Under the pieces are notes generated by a model. That model made no database searches, was not told where the DNA came from, and was given only the letters and a program-made list of their open reading frames with translations. This document shows, piece after piece, positions 33,895-39,730 of a stretch of DNA of 39,730 bases; the stretch's first letter is position 1, and every line of letters starts with the position of its first letter. A program made the position numbers and the translations under genes. The stretch is from Arcobacter arenosus (lineage in GTDB: Bacteria > Campylobacterota > Campylobacteria > Campylobacterales > Arcobacteraceae). The stretch is taken from contig NZ_VANU01000008.1 in the NCBI RefSeq assembly GCF_005771535.1, forward strand, positions 1-39,730, written 5' to 3'.

Positions 33895-36198
33895 ATGAAC
33901 ATAAGAATAAAAAGTTTTATTATTTTTCAATTTTTAATGGTTTCTTCTCTTTTTGGATTTTCTATAAAAGATGGTTTTCCATTAGCTTTAGAAAATGATA
34001 TGGATTTTAAAATCAATAAAAACAATTTAAATAATATAAATATTGATAAAAAAATTGCTGATTCTTTATTGTACCCTTCAGTAGATTTTTCTGCGAAAGT
34101 TGAAGCTAGTAACTTAACACAAGGAAAACTTACTCCTGATAATGAACCTTTAACAAAATCTGACAACTATGAATTGAAATTTACTCAACCTATATTTGAC
34201 GGTTTTGAATCTTCTTATGAAAAAAAGCTTCAAGAACAAAAATTTAAATCTGCTGTTTATTACTTAAAAGAGACTCAAAATAATATTGCACTAAATTATG
34301 CAATTGCTTATGTAAATACTTTAAGGGAAAAAGATTTACTAAATCTTAGTAAAGAAAGCTTACAAATTAGCAAAGATATATTTGATAAAGTTTATAAAAA
34401 AGTTAATGTTGGATATGGAACAAAACTAGAGTTTGACGAGGTAAAAGCTAATATGGCTGAAACTCAAGTTAATTTAGATATTCAAAAAATAAATTTTAAA
34501 GAAGCAATTGAAAACTTAAAATTGTATGTTCAAAGTGATTTTGATAGTAGTGAACTTGAAAAACCAAATTTAAATATAGAATTACCAAAAAATGTAAAAG
34601 AAGCTTTAGAAATAGCTTATAACGAGAATCCATCAATTAATGTTTCAAAAGCAAATGTTTTTGTTGCAAAATTTGAACAACAAAGGGATAAAAAAGATTT
34701 TTATCCAAATTTAGATTTTGTAGGATCTTATAACATTAATAATGCCTTATTTAAAGAAAGTGACGAAGAATACAATGAATATAAGGTTGGATTTGAAGTT
34801 TCATACAATTTATTTAATGGTGGTAAAGACACCCTTAAAGATAAAAAAGCTTTACAAAATATAAAAGATAAAGAACTATTAGTTAAAAAAAGCGAATACC
34901 AAGTAAAAACGGATTTAAGACTTGCTTGGAATGCCTATAACTTAAATAATGAAAAACAAGAGAGTCTAAAACAATATTTAATAGTAAAAAAAGATGTTTT
35001 AGATGCTACAAATAAAGAGTTTGATTTAGGACTTAAAGATTTAAACACTCTTTTAGAAACTCATATAGAATATGTAGATATTAAAAAAGATTTAATTAGA
35101 AATACATATGATTTAATGATTGCAAAATATGAAATACTAAGTGCAATGGGTAATTTAAGTGATGTCTTAGAAGATAAATTACCAACTTTAGATAAAGTTA
35201 ATACTAGTGATTTAGTTCAAAATATGCAAAAAGAATTAGACTTTTCATATGATAAAGATGAAAAACATAAGCAAAAAAAATTAGCTGTATTAAATAAAAA
35301 TAAAAAAGTGATTTCAAAAGAAAAATATGAAAAACCAATAAAAAAAGTTTCTTTCCAAAATATCAATTATGAAAAGTTAAATAAAAATCTTGAAAAAAAT
35401 ATAACAGATACAATAGAAAATGAGTTTAAAGAGAAGTTTTTAAATGCTTCAAAAAATAAATATACAATTAATCTTGCTATTTCTGATTCAGAAATAAAAG
35501 CTCAAAGATTATTGGATAGATACGAGTTGAACGACAACGCTTTTTTCTTTAGTTTTAGAGAGGTAAATCCTTTACAAAGAATTGTAATGGGAATTTATGA
35601 TTCAAAACAAGAAGCTAAAAAAGCTTTATCAAAACTTCATAAAAATCTAAAAAGAAATAAACCTATTATAGAAAAAATTGCTATTAAACAAAGAGTTTAT
35701 CATAAATATCATAGTAAAAATGAATTAATTAAACAAGATATTTATACAGCACAAGCAACTACTACAAGTATTAAGCCTTTAATTAAAAAAGTTGCTTTTT
35801 CTACTATTGAACCAGTTACAAATAAAGTTCCTAATAAAAATTTAGAAAAAAGAGTAGAAAACTTTCAATATAATAGTTTTAAAGATAAGTTTTTAAATGC
35901 TTCGAAAGATAAATACACTATAAATTTAGCATATTCAGATTCTGAAATAAAAGCTCAAGCCTTATTAGATAAATATGGATTATCAAATAATGGTTTCTTT
36001 TTTAAATTTAGATATGAAAATCCATTACAAAAAATTATGCTTGGAGTTTTTGATTCTAAAGAGGAAGCTTTAAAAGCTATGGCTTCTTTACCTAACGGTT
36101 TAAAAATAAATAGACCAAGAGTAGAAAAAGTTTCAATTAAACAAGCTTTATTCCATAAATATAATAAAAATTATTCTACTAATCTTGGGAGTATATAA
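33895..36198 (+). CDS. TolC-type outer-membrane channel with two C-terminal SPOR-like domains
   Basis: The 767-residue protein has a signal peptide (~1-22, IFQFLMVSSLFGFS). A TolC/LapE outer-membrane efflux domain spans ~23-425, with the usual internal duplication (YPSVDFSAKVE at 60-70 and YPNLDFVGSYN at 270-280, and F-DGF at 101-104 versus FNGG at 307-310). A Lys-rich linker follows. Two ~96-residue copies at ~511-606 and ~661-756 each hold F-K-x-K-F-L-N-A-S-K, YTINLA, S-D-S-E-I-K-A-Q-x-L-L-D, and a glycine turn (VMGIYDS or MLGVFDS) followed by an A-rich helix. This is the SPOR pattern of peptidoglycan-binding domains. It is the exit channel for the adhesin and may be anchored to the cell wall. 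Confidence 0.88.
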   Translation: MNIRIKSFIIFQFLMVSSLFGFSIKDGFPLALENDMDFKINKNNLNNINIDKKIADSLLYPSVDFSAKVEASNLTQGKLTPDNEPLTKSDNYELKFTQPIFDGFESSYEKKLQEQKFKSAVYYLKETQNNIALNYAIAYVNTLREKDLLNLSKESLQISKDIFDKVYKKVNVGYGTKLEFDEVKANMAETQVNLDIQKINFKEAIENLKLYVQSDFDSSELEKPNLNIELPKNVKEALEIAYNENPSINVSKANVFVAKFEQQRDKKDFYPNLDFVGSYNINNALFKESDEEYNEYKVGFEVSYNLFNGGKDTLKDKKALQNIKDKELLVKKSEYQVKTDLRLAWNAYNLNNEKQESLKQYLIVKKDVLDATNKEFDLGLKDLNTLLETHIEYVDIKKDLIRNTYDLMIAKYEILSAMGNLSDVLEDKLPTLDKVNTSDLVQNMQKELDFSYDKDEKHKQKKLAVLNKNKKVISKEKYEKPIKKVSFQNINYEKLNKNLEKNITDTIENEFKEKFLNASKNKYTINLAISDSEIKAQRLLDRYELNDNAFFFSFREVNPLQRIVMGIYDSKQEAKKALSKLHKNLKRNKPIIEKIAIKQRVYHKYHSKNELIKQDIYTAQATTTSIKPLIKKVAFSTIEPVTNKVPNKNLEKRVENFQYNSFKDKFLNASKDKYTINLAYSDSEIKAQALLDKYGLSNNGFFFKFRYENPLQKIMLGVFDSKEEALKAMASLPNGLKINRPRVEKVSIKQALFHKYNKNYSTNLGSI
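35425..36162 (+). repeat. Tandem SPOR-like duplication in the tolC-like gene
   Basis: Two coding units, 35425-35712 and 35875-36162, encode ~96-residue copies with strong identity, separated by a ~54-residue linker rich in Lys and Thr. Shared blocks include FLNASK, KYTINLA, SDSEIKAQ, NPLQ and FHKY/YHKY. The DNA similarity is lower than the protein similarity, so the duplication is not very recent. Confidence 0.75.
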
Positions 36199-36203
36199 TT
36201 TAA

Positions 36204-38393
36204 ATGCTACAAAATGATAATATTGATTTTAACTCTATAAAAGAGTACAACCGAGAAAATTCAATTCTTGATACCCTTACAATTTATTGTAAAATGAATG
36301 GTAGACCTTATTCAAAAGAGTCTTTAATTGCAGGTTTACCTGTTGAAGCGGGAAGAAATACTCCTATTTTATTTTCAAAATCTAATTCTAAATCGCTTTT
36401 TTCAAGGGCTGCTTCAAAAGCAGGATTTAAAACTAAGGTTTTAAGAGCCAAGTTATATGATATAAATCCTTTAACATTACCTTGTATTTTGTTATTAGAT
36501 AATAAAAAAGATAAAGATGAACTTGAAGCTTGTATTCTTTTAGGTTTTGATGATGAGTATAAAAATGCAAAAGTAATTTTCCCTGAAGCTGCTGAAGTAG
36601 AAAGTTTAGTTCCAATTGAAGAATTAGAAAAAAGATATTTTGGCTTTGCTATACTTCTTAAAAAAGAGCTTGATTTTAAAGAAGATAAAACATCTTTATC
36701 AATAAAAGAAAGCCATTGGTTATGGGGAAGTGTAAAGATTGTAAGAAATGTTTATAGGGATGTAATTATTGCTTCTTTATTAATCAATCTTTTTGTTCTT
36801 TCTACACCACTTTTTACAATGAATGTTTATGATAGAGTTATTCCTAATAATGCAGTTGATACCCTTTGGATATTTGCAATAGGGGTTGTTTTTATTTATG
36901 GTATTGATATTGCATTAAAATTCTTACGTTCATATTTTTTAGAAACTGCAGCCAAGAAAACTGATATTATCGCTTCTTCAATTATTTTTGAAAAAGTTTT
37001 AGACCTAAAAATGTCATCGGTTCCAAATTCAGTTGGTTCTTTAGCAAATATCTTAAAAGAGTTTGAGAGTATTAGAGGATTTTTAACCTCTTCAACAATT
37101 GCTTTATTAATTGATGTTCCATTTATTTTTATCTTTTTACTTGCTATTTATTTTATTGGTGGAGCTTTAGTAATGGTTCCTATTTCAATTATTATCATTA
37201 TTTTAATCTACACATATTATTCAAAAATAAAATTAGCAAATAGTATCAAAGAATCATATGATGCAGGTTCAAATAAAAATGGTGTATTGATTGAAAGTTT
37301 ATCTTCGATTGAAACAATTAAATCTTTAGGGGCAACTGGATATTCTCAATGGAGATGGGAAGAAGCTACTTCAAAAATTGCTGATAAAAGTATTAATACA
37401 AAAATGATATCTTCTTCAATTACAACAGTAACTTCTTTTTTAGTTCAGTTAAATACTGTTGCACTTGTTATAATGGGAACATATCTTATTATTGATAATG
37501 AACTTACTATGGGGGGATTAATTGCAACAATTATTATCTCTTCAAGGGCTATTTCACCTATGGGACAAGTTTCATCACTGTTATCAACATTTCAGCATAC
37601 AAAAACTACATATGAGGCCTTAAATGATATTATGAATTTACCTGTTGAACATCCTCAAGGTAAAAAGTTTGTAACAAGGCCAGAATACAAAGGTAAAATT
37701 GATTTTAGAAATGTAAACTTTACATACCCAAATGCAGATAAAGAGACTTTAAGTAATATCTCTTTTAGTGTAGAACCAGGAGAAAAAGTTGCAATTATTG
37801 GTAAAATAGGATCAGGTAAAACAACAATTCAAAAACTACTTGTTTCTTTATATCACCCTAATGAAGGTTCTATTTTAATTGATAATATTGATATAAAACA
37901 ATTAGACCCATCAGAACTTCGAAAAAATATAGCATATGTATCTCAAGATGTTTTACTTTTTGATGGTACCGTAAAAGAAAATATTGTTTATAGAACGCCA
38001 AATATTGATGATGAAAAAATCCTTGAAGCTGCTAAAATTAGTGGTGTATTAGATTTTGTTAATAAACATCCAAAAGGTTTTGATATGCCTGTTGGAGAGA
38101 GGGGTTCTTTCCTTTCTGGTGGACAAAAACAAGCAATAGCTATCGCTAGGTCAATTTTATTGCCATATCCAATTGTATTATTTGATGAACCAACTAGTTC
38201 TATGGATACATCATCTGAAAATAGATTTATAAATAGTATTAGAAACTATCAACAAAATAAAACTGTTATTTTAGTTACCCATAAGACATCACTTTTAAGA
38301 CTTGTGGATAGAATTATTGTTGTTGAAGATGGGCAAATTGTCTTAGATGGCAAAAAAGATGTTATTATCAATAAGTTAAATAATAAAAAATAA
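36204..38393 (+). CDS. Type I secretion ABC transporter (LapB/HlyB-type) with non-catalytic C39-like domain
   Basis: The 729-residue inner-membrane transporter starts with a C39-like domain (~10-155) that lacks the catalytic Cys: the region DTLTIYCKMNGRPYS has no Q-x-x-x-x-x-C-x-x-x motif. It is thus a docking domain as in HlyB/LapB. The transmembrane segment spans ~185-455 (TPLFTMNVYDRVIPNNAVDTL is the family signature at 201-221). The nucleotide-binding domain has Walker A GKIGSGKT (533-540), LSGGQKQA (637-644), Walker B IVLFDEPT (657-664) and switch His693. It begins 5 bases after the tolC-like gene. Together with the PAS-HlyD adaptor it makes a full type I machine. Confidence 0.93.
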   Translation: MLQNDNIDFNSIKEYNRENSILDTLTIYCKMNGRPYSKESLIAGLPVEAGRNTPILFSKSNSKSLFSRAASKAGFKTKVLRAKLYDINPLTLPCILLLDNKKDKDELEACILLGFDDEYKNAKVIFPEAAEVESLVPIEELEKRYFGFAILLKKELDFKEDKTSLSIKESHWLWGSVKIVRNVYRDVIIASLLINLFVLSTPLFTMNVYDRVIPNNAVDTLWIFAIGVVFIYGIDIALKFLRSYFLETAAKKTDIIASSIIFEKVLDLKMSSVPNSVGSLANILKEFESIRGFLTSSTIALLIDVPFIFIFLLAIYFIGGALVMVPISIIIIILIYTYYSKIKLANSIKESYDAGSNKNGVLIESLSSIETIKSLGATGYSQWRWEEATSKIADKSINTKMISSSITTVTSFLVQLNTVALVIMGTYLIIDNELTMGGLIATIIISSRAISPMGQVSSLLSTFQHTKTTYEALNDIMNLPVEHPQGKKFVTRPEYKGKIDFRNVNFTYPNADKETLSNISFSVEPGEKVAIIGKIGSGKTTIQKLLVSLYHPNEGSILIDNIDIKQLDPSELRKNIAYVSQDVLLFDGTVKENIVYRTPNIDDEKILEAAKISGVLDFVNKHPKGFDMPVGERGSFLSGGQKQAIAIARSILLPYPIVLFDEPTSSMDTSSENRFINSIRNYQQNKTVILVTHKTSLLRLVDRIIVVEDGQIVLDGKKDVIINKLNNKK

Positions 38394-38421
38394 GATTTTA
38401 ATCTTTTTCTCTATAATTAAT

Positions 38422-38449
38422 AGGTTGACTATTTATAGCCAACCTTTCT
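38422..38449 (+). terminator. Rho-independent-type terminator after the ABC gene
   Basis: AGGTTG (38422-38427) pairs with CAACCT (38440-38445), and the inner CTAT/ATAG arms (38429-38432 and 38435-38438) close on TT with one A-C mismatch. TTTCTT follows. It separates the secretion operon from the adhesin gene. Confidence 0.65.
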
Positions 38450-38476
38450 TAAAAAATAATTTATACCAAAGTATAC

Positions 38477-38536
38477 TTTACAAGATATAATAATTTTTAT
38501 AATATAGTCATAATAATTTGTGTAAAAGGATTTATT
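38477..38536 (+). promoter_or_regulatory. Adhesin gene promoter and ribosome site
   Basis: TTTACA (38477-38482) and TATAAT (38498-38503) are 15 bases apart; another TATAAT lies at 38486-38491. AAAGGA precedes the ATG by about 6 bases. Position after a terminator supports independent transcription of the adhesin. Confidence 0.5.
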
Positions 38537-39730
38537 ATGGCAATTGCGAGAATTACAGATATTAGAGGTCTTGTTTCATTGGATAATGGTATTTCACAAG
38601 AAATATTAAAAAACAAAGATGTTATATCAGAACACGGTGGTTTATTAACAATTAGTGAATTTGCTAATATAGTTTTTGATGATGGTAGAGTTGTAGAAGT
38701 AACTGGTCCTGTAAGTTTCAATCTAGATTCAAGTTTTTTCAATGAAGTTACATTTGAAGATTCAATAACCCAGATAAGTGATTTTGCAAGTTTAGATTAT
38801 ATAAATAATGATTTAGAAGAAAATATAATCGAACCTCAAATTGAAGACTCTACTTTAGAACAAAATAATGCAACAATTGATATTCAATCAGAGCAATTAG
38901 ATACACAATTAAATACTCAAAACACTGAATTAGTAGAAGAAAATAATTCAGAATTTACACAAACACAAAGTACTATTACTTTTGAAGATAATATTGAAAA
39001 TGAAGATGAGCCTGTAGTAGATAATGATAACCAAGCTCCAATTGCTAATGCCGAAGTTAACGAATTAAATGAAGATACAATTATTAATGGTCAAATTGAT
39101 TTTTTTGATCCCGATGGAACGGCAACAGTTGCAGTAAATGGAAATATCCCAACAGGATTAACATTAAATCCAGATGGAACATATGAGTTTGATGCAAGTA
39201 GTTATGATAGTTTAGCAGAAGGTGAAATCCAAAATATTGAAGTTCCATTAACCGTTACAGATAATAATGGAGCTACAACAGAAACAACATTAACAATTAA
39301 TATAGTAGGAACTAATGATGCAGCAATTGTTAGTAGTGCAACAGCAAACTTAATAGAAACAGATACAGCACTAACTACAAGTGGAACATTAACAAGTACA
39401 GATGTAGATAACGCTGATAATACTTTTATAGCAAATACAATAGTAGGCTCAAAAGGAACATTTACAATAGATGAAAATGGAAACTGGGACTTTACTGCAA
39501 ATTCAGCATTTAATGAGTTAAATACAGGAAGTACTTTAAGTGAAACATTTACAGTATCAAGTATAGATGGTACAGAATCAACAGTAACAGTAAATATATC
39601 TGGAACAAATGATGCTATGACTGGATTTGAGATGAATGAAGTTAATAACTTCACTGAAGATTCAACATCTGCAGGAGATACAGTAACAACAGTAAAAACT
39701 GCACCAAGTGATGAAGATGGTGGAGATATC
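38537..39730 (+). CDS. Large repeat adhesin secreted by type I system (5' part, runs off window)
   Basis: The first 398 codons are open to the window end. Residues 1-~78 resemble the N-terminal retention module of LapA/BapA-type adhesins (ARITDIRGLVSLDNG, ISEHGGLLTISEF, VVEVTGPVSFNLD), which lodges in the TolC channel. Residues ~80-165 form an acidic Gln/Asn/Glu-rich linker. From ~166 come Ig-like units: a cadherin-like unit with DFFDPDGTATVAV, then VCBS-type repeats of ~100 residues with GTFTIDENGNWDFTA and the joint SGTNDA. The usual Ala-Ala-Gly-type LapG protease site is not seen in the first 398 residues. The C-terminal RTX and secretion signal lie outside. It is the probable cargo of the adjacent transporter. 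Confidence 0.88.
   Translation, partial: MAIARITDIRGLVSLDNGISQEILKNKDVISEHGGLLTISEFANIVFDDGRVVEVTGPVSFNLDSSFFNEVTFEDSITQISDFASLDYINNDLEENIIEPQIEDSTLEQNNATIDIQSEQLDTQLNTQNTELVEENNSEFTQTQSTITFEDNIENEDEPVVDNDNQAPIANAEVNELNEDTIINGQIDFFDPDGTATVAVNGNIPTGLTLNPDGTYEFDASSYDSLAEGEIQNIEVPLTVTDNNGATTETTLTINIVGTNDAAIVSSATANLIETDTALTTSGTLTSTDVDNADNTFIANTIVGSKGTFTIDENGNWDFTANSAFNELNTGSTLSETFTVSSIDGTESTVTVNISGTNDAMTGFEMNEVNNFTEDSTSAGDTVTTVKTAPSDEDGGDI

Noticed and set aside
39202-39654. Minus-strand open frame of 150 codons in the adhesin region
   Set aside because: It is antisense to the VCBS repeats; Thr/Val/Asn-rich codons read backwards give a Val/Ser-rich open frame. The plus-strand reading is clearly the real gene.
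1-39730. CRISPR arrays, tRNA and rRNA genes
   Set aside because: No regularly spaced direct repeats, cloverleaf-type sequences or rRNA-like segments were recognised by eye.

Overview
The window is very AT-rich and gene-dense. It looks like chromosomal DNA of an Arcobacter-like member of the Campylobacterota. The codon use is strongly A/T-biased, the promoters are T-rich with TATAAT-type -10 boxes, and carB is followed by a short YrdC-like gene. This placement comes from sequence character only; no search was run.

Left part (1-20.4 kb, every gene on the minus strand): an accessory block dominated by defence-type genes. Reading leftwards from its right edge it holds a TTG-start SulP permease with STAS and cyclic-nucleotide-binding-like domains (17731-19971), then a tight four-gene operon (17454 down to 5939). 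That operon encodes a 2387-aa DUF4062-STAND NTPase-TPR-ankyrin protein, a 115-aa helical protein, a soluble VirD4/TraG-like P-loop ATPase, and a two-TM protein with TrkA-N-like Rossmann folds and a C-terminal RyR-like domain. I consider this the best candidate in the window for a poorly described system. Next comes a three-gene cassette (5791 down to 3041) of MazG-like pyrophosphohydrolase, GIY-YIG-DUF2075 helicase and EEP phosphoesterase/nuclease. A Septu-like pair (PtuA-type ATPase plus PtuB-type HNH nuclease, 2917 down to 150) follows. The extreme left may be the tail of an IS3-family element.

Middle (20.1-26.8 kb): a scarred locus. An XRE regulator faces an IS3-type OrfA without OrfB. Next are a frameshifted HicB-like remnant and the last part of an hsdS gene, then intact yhcG-type nuclease, hsdR and RhuM genes. 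No hsdM is present, so the type I restriction locus has apparently lost its methyltransferase and most of its specificity subunit, at least in this window.

Right part (26.9-31.4 kb): housekeeping genes, namely a MoeB/ThiF-type E1-like enzyme, carB, and a short Sua5/YrdC-like gene overlapping carB.

Far right (31.4-39.7 kb): a type I secretion locus for a large repeat adhesin. One operon (minus strand) encodes a PAS domain fused to an HlyD-type adaptor, followed by a LuxR-type regulator with a degenerate receiver. The divergent operon encodes a TolC-type outer-membrane protein carrying two C-terminal SPOR-like domains, and a LapB/HlyB-type ABC transporter with a non-catalytic C39-like domain. 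The presumed cargo, a VCBS-type repeat adhesin with a LapA-like N-terminal retention module, starts at 38537 and runs off the window. The 120-bp divergent promoter region contains a perfect 22-bp palindrome. I saw no tRNA, rRNA or CRISPR array.
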